Shown piece after piece: positions 27,482 through 36,534 of a stretch of 64,000 nt of DNA (position 1 is its first letter; the number at the start of each line of letters is the position of its first letter). A model generated the notes under the pieces. That model had not been told where the DNA came from. It saw nothing but the letters and a program-made list of their open reading frames with translations, and made no database searches. The stretch comes from Shewanella sp. KT0246 (GTDB lineage Bacteria; Pseudomonadota; Gammaproteobacteria; Enterobacterales; Shewanellaceae), in NCBI RefSeq assembly GCF_019654955.1, contig NZ_BPEV01000002.1, positions 160,469-224,468 of the forward strand, in the 5' to 3' direction. A program made the translations under genes and the position numbers.

Positions 27482-28114
27482 CTAATGAGCTCCTTGAAAA
27501 TACTGTTGTAGTTGCTCATTGGATTTAAGATAAATATCAGTGGTATATACTCCTGCCTTCCCAGCCTCAACACACAATGCACTTGCCATGGCAGAGCAAT
27601 ACCCCAAACAATTACTTTTAATCACTTGAACATGGTTTTGTTTGGCTAGCTTGATAATTCGCTCACTGTGTTGTTCGTGTGAGGTACTGCAACTACATGG
27701 TTGCTGATGGCAAAGAATCAATTTTTTGGTTGGTTTTGGCTGTTTTTTCTTTTTGTGAAATGACACAATCATCACTTCAGTATTTTCAAAACTCATGCGC
27801 TCAACTGGCCAAGGTGCTTGAATATCACTTGAAACGAATATCGCCATTAACTTGGCTTGATATTCACTAGGAGTAAAACCCGTTTCATTTAAGTAGCGAC
27901 GCATCTTGTATTGCCACTTAGCATCCACCGCTAAAAGTTCCCAACCATTCGATTTTGCTGAAGCTTCAATCACCTCATTAAGCTCACTTTTATCAACGAC
28001 CAAATAACCTATTTGCGGCTGTGCAACTAAAATTGCTGTCAGTTGTTCCCGTGATAAATTGCTGCTATTAGCCAAAATTAGGTAATAGTCAGCCGTGCCG
28101 AGAATTGAGTTCAT
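27482..28114 (-). CDS. Protein with C-terminal [2Fe-2S] thioredoxin-like ferredoxin domain
   Basis: The protein has about 210 residues. The last 80 or so show LILCHQQPC and later SNCLGYCSA, that is C-x4-C then C-x3-C, the four-cysteine pattern of thioredoxin-like [2Fe-2S] ferredoxins. The N-terminal 125 residues (LGTADYYLILANSSNL, YKMRRYLNETGFTPSEYQA) match no family I recognise. It lies inside the cobalamin operon between cobA and btuF. A redox role in corrin synthesis is inferred. ATG at 28114 has GAGG eight bases upstream. Confidence 0.7.
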   Translation of the reverse strand: MNSILGTADYYLILANSSNLSREQLTAILVAQPQIGYLVVDKSELNEVIEASAKSNGWELLAVDAKWQYKMRRYLNETGFTPSEYQAKLMAIFVSSDIQAPWPVERMSFENTEVMIVSFHKKKKQPKPTKKLILCHQQPCSCSTSHEQHSERIIKLAKQNHVQVIKSNCLGYCSAMASALCVEAGKAGVYTTDIYLKSNEQLQQYFQGAH

Positions 28115-28184
28115 CAGCAAAACCTCATTTTTAATATATATGGCGACTTGAAATCAGCCACGTTAAGTTAGATGTTCAGCCTTA

Positions 28185-29540
28185 TCATGCTGCGAGTTCC
28201 AACAAGTGGGCGCCAATAGACGCTGGCGTATCAGTTTTGAGTAACAATCTCGCCGGATAACCCTGCTGCTGAGCAAAGTGAATCAAATCACGATTGTAGC
28301 TAAGCACTAGTTCAGGACGACAAGCTGAGGCTTGCAGACATTTAAATGCATTAATATCATCTAAAATCGCCAACCTAGCATTAGGCGTACAGTGTTCAGG
28401 CAATTGATAACTTGAGGTACTTGTATTAACCACACCGTCAAGCTTAATGCTGATGGCCGTAGGATTGTCACAAAGCACCAGCGCATCATTAGCTCGCGGA
28501 GCTGTAATCACACCTAAATTTGCTAAGCTTGCGGCGGCTTCATTATCTGCGCTGATATGCCAATGCCACTGACGTACATCAAGGCGATGCGCAATACTCG
28601 AGTGCAATAAACTTTCCACCGCATTAGCACCAATAAGGTGTAATGCTTGAGCATCATTAACTCGATGCCAATCTTGCTTGCTTAAGGGATGCTTTTGCTT
28701 AACGAAGGGTTCAACCACAATCGCGCCAGCCATTTTCATGGCGTTCACCAAGTCAAGATTGTTACAACATGATAAAATTTGATAGCCACTGAGTGGCAAT
28801 TGATTACGCCAATTAAGCTCTGGCGCTAAAGACACAACATCGCCAATAACGACTAACATAGGGTCGCCATTATCAAACGCGATAATTTGACTGCCGACTT
28901 CTCCAAGAGATGAACGAAGCAGGCGTTGATTCGCCCCCGTAGCCGCAGAAATGACAGCAACAGGAATGTCAGCATCTTTGCCTTGAGACATCAACAACTC
29001 AGCGTGAGCACTCAACTTTTTTGCCCCCATGTACAACACCAAGGTGCCAGAGCTTTGGCCAAGTGCAGCCCAGTTCAACAAGGTTTTTGAGCTTTGATGA
29101 CCACTGGCAAATGTCACATCAGAAGCCATCCCATTACTGGTTAATGGAAAGCCAGCATAAGCGGCAGCGCCTAAGGAAGCGCTAATTCCGGGGACCACTT
29201 GATAGCCAATGCCATGGTGAGTCAGGCAACGACACTCTTCCGTCGCTCGACCAAATATGAACGGATCACCTGCTTTTAATCTCAGCACGTTTTTTCCCGC
29301 TAATGCTTGTTCAACGACTTCAGGGTGCATGCCGTATTCGATACTAGTGCCGCAGTAACCTCGATACCCCACAGGTAATAACACTTTATCTGCAGGAATT
29401 TGCGATAAAATGGCTGGCCCAACAAGAAGGTCGTAACACACCACGTCACAGTACTGCATTAGCTCAACGGCTCGTTGAGTGAGCAAGCCGGGATCGCCCG
29501 GTCCTGCGCCAACAAGAAAAACCGTCCCGGGCTTAGACAT
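28185..29540 (-). CDS. cobA: Uroporphyrinogen-III C-methyltransferase fused to a HemD-like domain
   Basis: The protein has 451 residues. Residues 1-245 are a SUMT (CobA) with VFLVGAGPGDPGLLT, GDPFIFGRATEE and VVPGIS, converting uroporphyrinogen III to precorrin-2 with two S-adenosylmethionines. Residues about 250-451 look like a diverged uroporphyrinogen-III synthase, with IGANAVESLLHS where an SANAV motif is expected. The start at 29540 has GGAGG upstream and overlaps cobM by 8 bases. A longer in-frame start at 29642 is unlikely. Confidence 0.85.
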   Translation of the reverse strand: MSKPGTVFLVGAGPGDPGLLTQRAVELMQYCDVVCYDLLVGPAILSQIPADKVLLPVGYRGYCGTSIEYGMHPEVVEQALAGKNVLRLKAGDPFIFGRATEECRCLTHHGIGYQVVPGISASLGAAAYAGFPLTSNGMASDVTFASGHQSSKTLLNWAALGQSSGTLVLYMGAKKLSAHAELLMSQGKDADIPVAVISAATGANQRLLRSSLGEVGSQIIAFDNGDPMLVVIGDVVSLAPELNWRNQLPLSGYQILSCCNNLDLVNAMKMAGAIVVEPFVKQKHPLSKQDWHRVNDAQALHLIGANAVESLLHSSIAHRLDVRQWHWHISADNEAAASLANLGVITAPRANDALVLCDNPTAISIKLDGVVNTSTSSYQLPEHCTPNARLAILDDINAFKCLQASACRPELVLSYNRDLIHFAQQQGYPARLLLKTDTPASIGAHLLELAA

Positions 29541-30309
29541 CGCTAACCTCCGCAACCCGCGCCTTACGAAAACCATGGGTAAATTCGGCGGCATATAATC
29601 TAGAATCGTTAAACTCATCTTGATTAAGTACTTTACTGACAATAATCATCGCTGTGGCTCTAATACCTGCGCTTTCCACTTGCTCAACAATGGTATCCAA
29701 TGTGCCACGTATAATACGTTGCTCTGGATGAGACGCCTTCTCAACGACCGCGACAGGCCAATTACCTGGATAAACATCTTTAAGTTCACGGGCAACTTTA
29801 CGAATTAATGATGCAGATAAGAACAAACACAGCGTCGCTTCATGTGCAGCAAGAGACTTAAGGTTCTCTTTTTCTGGTACTGGAGTGCGGCCACTAGCAC
29901 GGCTTAAAATAATGGTTTGGCATTGCTCAGGTAAAGTTAACTCTTGGCCTAATGCTGCCGCTGAAGCTTGAAAAGAGCTAACTCCAGGCACGACTTTCCA
30001 ATCAATACCTAATACATCGAGTCGACGGGTGGTTTCAGCTAGCGAGCTGTAAATCGATAAGTCCCCCGTTTGAACTCGCGCAACATCTTGACCTTGTTGA
30101 TGTGCGTTTTCACATACAGCAATGATTTCATCTAAGTCCATGTCTTCAGAGCTCAACACTAATGCATCTTCTCTTGCACGTGCCACCACTTCTTTAGGCA
30201 CTAACGAGCCGGTGTAAAGCACAACAGGACAAGCTTCAACTAAACGTGCACCTTTAACTGTGATTAAGTCTGGGTCCCCTGGACCTGCGCCAATGAAATA
30301 TACGGTCAT
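29533..30309 (-). CDS. cobM: Cobalt-precorrin-4 / precorrin-4 C11-methyltransferase
   Basis: The 258-residue tetrapyrrole methylase starts VYFIGAGPGDPDLIT and has TGDLSIYSSLAE and VVPGVSSFQASAA, typical of CobM/CbiF. It adds the C11 methyl group. It overlaps cobJ by 4 bases and cobA by 8, so translation is coupled. Confidence 0.93.
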   Translation of the reverse strand: MTVYFIGAGPGDPDLITVKGARLVEACPVVLYTGSLVPKEVVARAREDALVLSSEDMDLDEIIAVCENAHQQGQDVARVQTGDLSIYSSLAETTRRLDVLGIDWKVVPGVSSFQASAAALGQELTLPEQCQTIILSRASGRTPVPEKENLKSLAAHEATLCLFLSASLIRKVARELKDVYPGNWPVAVVEKASHPEQRIIRGTLDTIVEQVESAGIRATAMIIVSKVLNQDEFNDSRLYAAEFTHGFRKARVAEVSDV

Positions 30310-31133
30310 GCTATTAACTCCTTAGTATTTAATGCCTTGCCTCGTTTTTGACCTTGCTTTACTTCACCGCTTTCAAAACAATATTTGTTGTCGTATCCAC
30401 GAGGGGTAATAATTTTGTCGTCAAATAAGTAGCTCTGACTGTTACCTACAATCACTGCAGCAGTCATGGCAAACTCACAATCAGTAAAGTTGGCTAAATC
30501 GCTAATTTGAATGCTTTGCTCGTCGCCACGATAAGCATTGTCGATAATGGCGACTGGGGTATTAGGATCGCGATAACACAACAAAATCTCTTGGGCTCTT
30601 TCAATATGATTCACTCGACGACGAGAACGAGGGTTATAAAAGGTAATTGAAAAGTCTGCCTGCGCGGCAGCATCAATGCGCTGCTCTATGAGAGTCCACG
30701 GAGTTAATAAATCTGATAACGAAATCGTACAACCGTCATGGCCAAGAGGCGTACCGACTAAAGATGCACAAGCATTAGCAGCGGTAATACCAGGCACCAT
30801 AGTCACCTTGGTTTCATGGTCTTTGTCCCAGCCCTTATCTTGCAGCATTTGATAAACCAAAGAGCCCATGGCATAAATGCCCGCATCTCCTGAAGAAATT
30901 ACCGCAACCTTTTTACCCGAAAAAGCATGTTCAACCGCGATTTGGGCACGTTCAACTTCACGGGTCATGCCGTTAGCTTCAATCTCTTGCTTGGTAAGCA
31001 AAGACTCAATCAGTTTGATATAAGGCTTATATCCAACAATGATCTCAGCCTGCTCTATCGCCTCTCTTGCCATCGGGGTAACCAGTTTTAGATCCCCAGG
31101 TCCAATGCCAACGATGGCTAAATTTCCACTCAT
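30306..31133 (-). CDS. cobJ: Cobalt-precorrin-3B C17-methyltransferase
   Basis: The 275-residue methylase begins LAIVGIGPGDLKLVTP, with VISSGDAGIYAMGSLV and MVPGITAANACASLVG, and is the CobJ/CbiH type. It performs C17 methylation with ring contraction. It overlaps cbiK and cobM by 4 bases each. Nothing in the neighbourhood resembles the oxygen-dependent CobG, so the cluster follows the early-cobalt route. Confidence 0.93.
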   Translation of the reverse strand: MSGNLAIVGIGPGDLKLVTPMAREAIEQAEIIVGYKPYIKLIESLLTKQEIEANGMTREVERAQIAVEHAFSGKKVAVISSGDAGIYAMGSLVYQMLQDKGWDKDHETKVTMVPGITAANACASLVGTPLGHDGCTISLSDLLTPWTLIEQRIDAAAQADFSITFYNPRSRRRVNHIERAQEILLCYRDPNTPVAIIDNAYRGDEQSIQISDLANFTDCEFAMTAAVIVGNSQSYLFDDKIITPRGYDNKYCFESGEVKQGQKRGKALNTKELIA

Positions 31134-31942
31134 GATAGTGCTCCAAGTTTGTTAAATTCAGTATTGATTTGATGCCAAAGAACATCGGTAACCGCTGGTA
31201 AATCCAGTAAACAGAAGCGCTCAGAATCAATGGGCTTTGCAATTTCGACTGAAGCGACTTCTTGTAAATCAGTTTGAATTGCTTTGACATCGTTAACCGC
31301 ATGGTTACCACTAACCAATAACAGTGGGATTAACCTAATTTTGCTGGCATTGGACAATTGTGTTTTTAGCTTAGGAGCGACTAAACCATAAGGACTTGCG
31401 CCCTCTAATGAGCAGCAATGATGCTCACTACTAAGCTGCTCAAGTAACTGCTGGCTATACCAAATTGCGCTGTACCCAGGATTATCTAAATGCGGCGCGC
31501 CATGGTGAATAAAGAGATTATGCACTCCGTCGCCAGCAGGGTATCGCGTCGCTAAACTAGCCAAAATCTCATTAGCTCCATTCACGCTTTGCAATAATGC
31601 GGGGGTATAACTAAAGCGAGATAAGCTAAATTGTTTAAAGCTTTCAACGGTTTGCTTAAGCTGCTGATGTTCCTCTGTTGGATAGAGGTAACAAGACGCA
31701 ACCACAACTTGGCGATAGCCTTCGCGATCAAGACTGGCCAATTGTTGTGGCAATGTTTGTAGTTCACGTTCGTTTAAACGGTTTAGTACCATACGAGAGC
31801 TCACCGCTAAGCGGACTTCACAGTCCCCATAACGCTCTTGAGCAAGCGCTAATAACGCATCAAAGCGAGCTTGGTCTACTACAGAGCCAAAACAGCAAAG
31901 CACTAATGCCCGCCCTTGTTGATAATGACGTTGTCTTTTCAT
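31130..31942 (-). CDS. cbiK: Sirohydrochlorin cobaltochelatase CbiK-type
   Basis: The 270-residue chelatase matches the Salmonella CbiK layout: LVLCCFGSVVDQARF at the start, FIHHGAPHLD (catalytic His146/147) and LIPLLLVSGNHAVNDV (His214). It inserts cobalt into sirohydrochlorin. Together with cbiD and cbiG it shows the anaerobic, early-insertion pathway. It lies directly after a precorrin-2 dehydrogenase, which supplies its substrate, with a 4-base overlap. Confidence 0.9.
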   Translation of the reverse strand: MKRQRHYQQGRALVLCCFGSVVDQARFDALLALAQERYGDCEVRLAVSSRMVLNRLNERELQTLPQQLASLDREGYRQVVVASCYLYPTEEHQQLKQTVESFKQFSLSRFSYTPALLQSVNGANEILASLATRYPAGDGVHNLFIHHGAPHLDNPGYSAIWYSQQLLEQLSSEHHCCSLEGASPYGLVAPKLKTQLSNASKIRLIPLLLVSGNHAVNDVKAIQTDLQEVASVEIAKPIDSERFCLLDLPAVTDVLWHQINTEFNKLGALS

Positions 31943-32418
31943 TGAATTGACTGACCTTGTTGAAATTTTGAAAGAGTTTGAGAAAGCATCAATGTATGTA
32001 AGCGAGTTTGCTTTGGATCGTTTCCCGGACCTGACACTGCGATGATACTGTCGCCAACACTACGGCTGCATGGATTAACCATATTGCCAAGGCGAGGCTG
32101 ACAGCTGACACAGACCAATTTCCCAAGTTCGATTAACCGAGAGCTTACTTGGCAAATAAATAGCTGCTGCGTTAAATCACTTGGCCAAGGCAATGCAATG
32201 TAGAACAGGTCAAAGCCTATCCACTTCTTAGGGTTACATTGATAAAAGTCCGCCTCAATACGGGCGCAATTTAACTCTACACATTCAGCACTAAATTCTG
32301 GTGCTAGCAGCGTAACTTGCTGGTCATAACGCAGCGCGGTTTTAGCTTTTATTTCTGCCGCGCGTCCACCGCCGATAATTAATATTCGCTGCGGTTTAGT
32401 TAAGGTTATTGGCATCAT
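31939..32418 (-). CDS. Short precorrin-2 dehydrogenase (SirC / CysG N-terminal type)
   Basis: The 159-residue Rossmann-fold protein has RILIIGGGRAAEIKAKTAL, the dinucleotide loop of precorrin-2 dehydrogenases. It should oxidise precorrin-2 to sirohydrochlorin with NAD. It is shorter than full SirC or Met8 (about 200 or more residues) and lacks the usual C-terminal dimerisation part. It overlaps cbiG and cbiK by 4 bases each. Confidence 0.8.
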   Translation of the reverse strand: MMPITLTKPQRILIIGGGRAAEIKAKTALRYDQQVTLLAPEFSAECVELNCARIEADFYQCNPKKWIGFDLFYIALPWPSDLTQQLFICQVSSRLIELGKLVCVSCQPRLGNMVNPCSRSVGDSIIAVSGPGNDPKQTRLHTLMLSQTLSKFQQGQSIQ

Positions 32419-33875
32419 GAGGCTTGCCCACTTTTACAGGAAATTTGTGCAATAAACTGCGACGGTAAAATATCTGACCAAGGCTGCTTCTTAAGCAATG
32501 CTTGAAACAGGGTTCGCCACGTGTCAAAAGGCATGTTTTCTAAATTTTGGAGCCAAACGCCATGGTTAGGGTCAACTTGCTGATCGTGACGATATAGCAC
32601 TGCGCGATACCCTGTACGACACCCGCCAACACACTGACTACGGGTGAGTTTAAGGCGTTGTTCATTTGGTAGCTCTGTTGCTGATAAGCGACGTAACTGA
32701 CTGGCAAACGTTTTAATACCACCATCATCACAATGGCGCCCACCACATAAAATTAAGTGATAGGCATAATCCTTCATAGCTTTGGGTTTGCGCTCAATTT
32801 CTGCGTTAACAGGCTCAGTTAAACAAGCCGCTAAGGTGACGTTGAATCCCTGGGCTTTAAATTTAAACTTAGCTGCTAATAACTTTTTACTGTTGCTAGC
32901 GTATAAACACGCCGCTTCAGCGACAGACTTAACCCCGATACAGCGCTCAACGGTGGCCGATGGATTCTCTATACCTTCAACATCGGCCAGTTGCTTGGCA
33001 CTAAAGCACTTAAATGGCACAGCCAGTTGCTTGGCAAAAGCAATTAAGCCAACCTCATTTGCTTTAAGTTGAATACTGTTAAGGCTACGAATTGCCAATG
33101 GCGATAAGTCATGCTGCAGGCAAAATGCACTTAGCGCCTGTGCTATCACTTCCTGAGGCGTGTTGCGATCGCAACCAATACCAATCTCTAACACAGAGGG
33201 CCGCCAGATAACCGTTGGGCCCGAAAATGCGGCTAAGTCGGCTTTATGGCTGATTACAATTCTCGCTTCATGGCTGTCTGCTGTAGACTCGCCAGTTAAG
33301 TGAGTCCAGTTTGTCGGCCAAGGCATTTGGTGTGGCCACCAGCGTCGATGACCACTGTGTTGTTCAATACAAACCGGACGTCGATTAACCACTGCTGCAC
33401 TCACCGCTGTGATATCAGTTTCACAACTTGGCTCCAGCTGCCAGCCATAAGCTGCCCCCAGCAAATCCACTGATAGTGAACCACTGGCATCACTGGCTGT
33501 AGTAATTACCGCTTGAGCGCCAATGGCTTCAGCTATCCGTAGCGCCCATTTATTAGCACCGCCGCGATGGCCACTTAATACAGGCACAACAAATTGCCCT
33601 TGCTCATCCATACATATTACGGCTGGATCTTGACGCTTATTTGTCGCCAGTTCCGCCAGTACACGGGTCATAATGCCAATTGAGCAAATACATAAATGCA
33701 CTGAAAAGTCAGCGAATTGACGAGCAAAATGCGCTTTAAATGCTCCCTCAATTTGGCAGGCTTTGCTGGCATCATTAGGGTATAAAGCAAAACCTTGCGC
33801 CTCGGGCATCACAACCAGTAACTTATCAGCTAACAAGCCACCTTGCTGGGTTATGGCATGGATAGCCAGAAACAT
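32415..33875 (-). CDS. cbiG: Cobalt-precorrin-5A hydrolase CbiG fused to [2Fe-2S] ferredoxin domain
   Basis: The protein has 486 residues. The first 355 or so are CbiG, with VLSGHRGGANKWALRIAEAI, ITTASDASGSLSVD and EIGIGCDRNTP, which open the lactone ring releasing acetaldehyde. The last 110 carry LILCGGRHC and SQCVGGCRTGYRA, the C-x4-C and C-x3-C of a thioredoxin-like [2Fe-2S] ferredoxin. Usual CbiG is about 350 residues, so this is a fusion. It abuts cobI directly (cobI stops at 33876, cbiG starts at 33875). Confidence 0.9.
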   Translation of the reverse strand: MFLAIHAITQQGGLLADKLLVVMPEAQGFALYPNDASKACQIEGAFKAHFARQFADFSVHLCICSIGIMTRVLAELATNKRQDPAVICMDEQGQFVVPVLSGHRGGANKWALRIAEAIGAQAVITTASDASGSLSVDLLGAAYGWQLEPSCETDITAVSAAVVNRRPVCIEQHSGHRRWWPHQMPWPTNWTHLTGESTADSHEARIVISHKADLAAFSGPTVIWRPSVLEIGIGCDRNTPQEVIAQALSAFCLQHDLSPLAIRSLNSIQLKANEVGLIAFAKQLAVPFKCFSAKQLADVEGIENPSATVERCIGVKSVAEAACLYASNSKKLLAAKFKFKAQGFNVTLAACLTEPVNAEIERKPKAMKDYAYHLILCGGRHCDDGGIKTFASQLRRLSATELPNEQRLKLTRSQCVGGCRTGYRAVLYRHDQQVDPNHGVWLQNLENMPFDTWRTLFQALLKKQPWSDILPSQFIAQISCKSGQAS

Positions 33876-34631
33876 TTACGCCACCTTCCCATGACGTAAA
33901 CGACCTTTACGGCCACGAATAGAAAGCTGGATCATGGCAAAGTAACGATGCTCTTTTGGTACGTCGCGTAAGTCCTCATATACCTCTTGATTATCACCAC
34001 TGGCATAAGACACATAACGAGCACAATGCAGTAATCCCATTGGTTCTAAAAGCGCAATCAAAGGCTCTACTATACGGCCAGCTTTGATTAAAATAATGGT
34101 GTCAAACTCCTCAATTAGGCTTGGCAACATGTCAATGCCGTAAGTGGCGGGTACGACACAAAAACGTTCTTCACCATCAGCAAGTGGTACTCCCGTTGCA
34201 GCAGGAACAGCTGTGATTGACGACACCCCTGGAACAATTTCAACTTCAACATCGGGCAAACTCTCAGCTAACTCTTCTTGCAGATAAGCCCAAGTACTAA
34301 ACACTGACGGATCGCCTTCGGTAATAAAAGCCACATCCAAGCCCTGTTTCAAGCGAGTGATAATGGCTGTTGCAGCTCTCTGCCAAGCTGGCACGGTGAT
34401 GCTGACATCGCGGCTCATCGGAAAATGCAAAAACAGCGTCTCACCTTGAATTTCTTCAGGCGTAACGGCCCCCGTTGCAATCGCCCATGCAAAAGAGTCT
34501 TGCTGGCCTGCAGTTTTTTCAGGTACCGCAACTACATCAGTTTCACGTAATAGCTTTGCTGCACGTAACGTCATCAAATCGCTTGCGCCTGGACCTACGC
34601 CAATCGCGTATAATTTGCCTACTTTTTTCAT
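33876..34631 (-). CDS. cobI: Cobalt-precorrin-2 C20-methyltransferase
   Basis: The 251-residue methylase begins LYAIGVGPGASDLMTLRA, with FITEGDPSVFSTWAYL and VPGVSSITAVPAATG, matching CobI/CbiL. It transfers the C20 methyl to cobalt-factor II or precorrin-2. Its start overlaps the cobL stop by one base, so translation is coupled. Confidence 0.93.
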   Translation of the reverse strand: MKKVGKLYAIGVGPGASDLMTLRAAKLLRETDVVAVPEKTAGQQDSFAWAIATGAVTPEEIQGETLFLHFPMSRDVSITVPAWQRAATAIITRLKQGLDVAFITEGDPSVFSTWAYLQEELAESLPDVEVEIVPGVSSITAVPAATGVPLADGEERFCVVPATYGIDMLPSLIEEFDTIILIKAGRIVEPLIALLEPMGLLHCARYVSYASGDNQEVYEDLRDVPKEHRYFAMIQLSIRGRKGRLRHGKVA

Positions 34632-35881
34632 TACACTTCCGGTTTTTCAAAGATAAATAAATGGATGGGGTTGTTCGCTTGATAGCTCATATAAGGCCCT
34701 ATAGGTCGCTCATGAGCACTCTGAATAAGAATGATATTTGGGGTTAATTGATGTTGCTTTGACAGCAGAGATAACTCAGTCAAGGTTTCCAATGTCACCG
34801 CACTAAAAACCATCCTGCCACCTGACTTTAAGGCTTGCCAAAATAGTGGGAATAGTTGTTCAAGTTGACCTCGAGAACCACCACAAAAAATCGCATCAGG
34901 GGCAGGTAAATCAGCTAAGCCTTGCGGCGCTTTGGCTTTAACTAACGTGAGGTTATCGACTTTATGCAGTAAACGATTAGCTTCAATTTGTGGCCAACAA
35001 TCTGCTGAGCATTCAATAGCAAATGTGCTTGCTCGATTAGCAATCTTTGCTGACTCAATGGCTACTGAACCAGAGCCTGCGCCAACATCCCATACCACAG
35101 AATCTGACTGCAAACATAGATTTGCAACCGCTACAGCGCGCACAGGCGCTTTAGTAATTAAGCCATTTCTGGGGATGGTTTTCAGGTACTCATCATCAGG
35201 ACGATGGCCTTTACAACCTTGCCATTTTGCTTGGTTCTCGCGCTGTAAAATGACAATATTTCTATTAGAAAATGACTCAACTTCACACTGCGCTAATTCA
35301 GTTGAGGTATAACAAGTCACGCGTTCATCACAACCGCCTAGGTCTTCACAAACTGCAATGCGCCAACCTAATTCATTAAACTCAACAAGGTGCTTTGCAA
35401 TTGCCACAGGACTGTTCACGCTGTCAGTTAACACTGCTACTAAATTAGAGTCTTGCAGCCTAGCCACCAGTCCAGGCACCTGCTGAGCATTCACTTTTCC
35501 ATGAAGTGAGAACATGTCCATCTGGGTATAAGGCAAAGCCAATCGAGCGCAAGCTAATTGAACGCAGCTCAGATTAGGAATAATTTCAACGTCGCAAGCA
35601 TCAGTCTGCTTGGCTAACGTTTGCCCAATGCCAAAAAATAACGGATCGCCACTTGCCAGCACGGTAACAAATTGCTGCTGCGCTTTAGCTGTTAAATCAG
35701 TTAGCCATGCATCTAACGGCAAAGTGAGCTTAACCTTGTCACCAGAAAATTGTGGGAAAAACGCCAGTTGCTCAGTCGTGCCAGCTAAAACTTCAGACTC
35801 AGCAATCGCATTCATTGCCCGACTCGTTAAGCTAGTGCAACCGTCAGCGCCAACGCCGATCAAATTTAACTTTCCGATCAT
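34631..35881 (-). CDS. cobL: Precorrin-6Y C5,15-methyltransferase (CbiE-CbiT fusion)
   Basis: The 416-residue CobL has an N-terminal CbiE tetrapyrrole methylase (LNLIGVGADGCTSLT, VLASGDPLFFGIGQT) to about residue 205. It then has a C-terminal CbiT-type methyltransferase and decarboxylase with VWDVGAGSGSVAIESA and IFCGGSRGQLEQL. It methylates C5 and C15 and decarboxylates the C12 acetate. Its start overlaps cbiC by 4 bases and has GAGG upstream. Confidence 0.93.
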   Translation of the reverse strand: MIGKLNLIGVGADGCTSLTSRAMNAIAESEVLAGTTEQLAFFPQFSGDKVKLTLPLDAWLTDLTAKAQQQFVTVLASGDPLFFGIGQTLAKQTDACDVEIIPNLSCVQLACARLALPYTQMDMFSLHGKVNAQQVPGLVARLQDSNLVAVLTDSVNSPVAIAKHLVEFNELGWRIAVCEDLGGCDERVTCYTSTELAQCEVESFSNRNIVILQRENQAKWQGCKGHRPDDEYLKTIPRNGLITKAPVRAVAVANLCLQSDSVVWDVGAGSGSVAIESAKIANRASTFAIECSADCWPQIEANRLLHKVDNLTLVKAKAPQGLADLPAPDAIFCGGSRGQLEQLFPLFWQALKSGGRMVFSAVTLETLTELSLLSKQHQLTPNIILIQSAHERPIGPYMSYQANNPIHLFIFEKPEV

Positions 35882-36531
35882 TTGGCCGCCTCAACCATGA
35901 GGGCATGTAATGCAGCAACAACCAAAGTACTGCCACCTTTTCGGCCATGGCAACTAATATGTTCAAGACCACTTTGCATTAGTGCTTGCTTTGATTCATC
36001 TGCACGCACAAAACCAACGGGTAAACCTATGATCAATGCAGGATTAATTTCACCAGCTTGAGCCATTCTAATAAACTCAAACAAAGCTGTTGGTGCATTA
36101 CCGATACCAATGATTGCACCATCAAGTAACCCAGCTGTAGCCGCTTGATGAGCCGCTTCTATCGCGCGGGTTTTACCACTGGCAATAGCAGCATCAATCA
36201 CCTTTGGCTCACTAATAAGACAATGAGCCTGATTACCGAATGTGGCCATGCGGCGATCACTTAGCCCTGTGACAATCATATTGACGTCAGTGACAATATT
36301 GGCACCATTGCGGATAGCGTCGATTCCTTTTTGAGCCGCTTCTTCGCTAAAACTAAATAGGGTGGCAAACTCAAAATCGCCACTGGTATGGATAACCCGA
36401 CGGATCACCGGCCATTCCAAATTATTAAAATCATGACCACCATGATCTCTATCTATTTCGATATCAATTTGGGCAAATGAGTCATGCTCAATCTGTTGCC
36501 CTTGCTGTGTTAACTGTTTCATTTGTTCCAA
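35878..36531 (-). CDS. cbiC: Cobalt-precorrin-8 methylmutase
   Basis: The 217-residue CbiC/CobH protein has VIRRVIHTSGDFEFATLF (with the catalytic histidine), VTDVNMIVTG and GLPVGFVRADESKQAL. It moves the methyl from C11 to C12 to give cobyrinate. The start is probably TTG at 36531, since GGAGA lies eight bases upstream. The in-frame ATG at 36522 has a weaker site. Three bases separate it from cbiD. Confidence 0.93.
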   Translation of the reverse strand: MEQMKQLTQQGQQIEHDSFAQIDIEIDRDHGGHDFNNLEWPVIRRVIHTSGDFEFATLFSFSEEAAQKGIDAIRNGANIVTDVNMIVTGLSDRRMATFGNQAHCLISEPKVIDAAIASGKTRAIEAAHQAATAGLLDGAIIGIGNAPTALFEFIRMAQAGEINPALIIGLPVGFVRADESKQALMQSGLEHISCHGRKGGSTLVVAALHALMVEAAK

Positions 36532-36534
36532 GAT

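Noticed and set aside
26536..27582. Longer BtuF-like frame starting at 27582
   Set aside because: The first 34 codons overlap the preceding gene. A ribosome-binding site and a normal signal peptide mark the start at 27480.
28185..29642. Longer cobA frame starting at 29642
   Set aside because: The extra codons lie within cobM. GGAGG precedes the ATG at 29540, and the family motif begins there.
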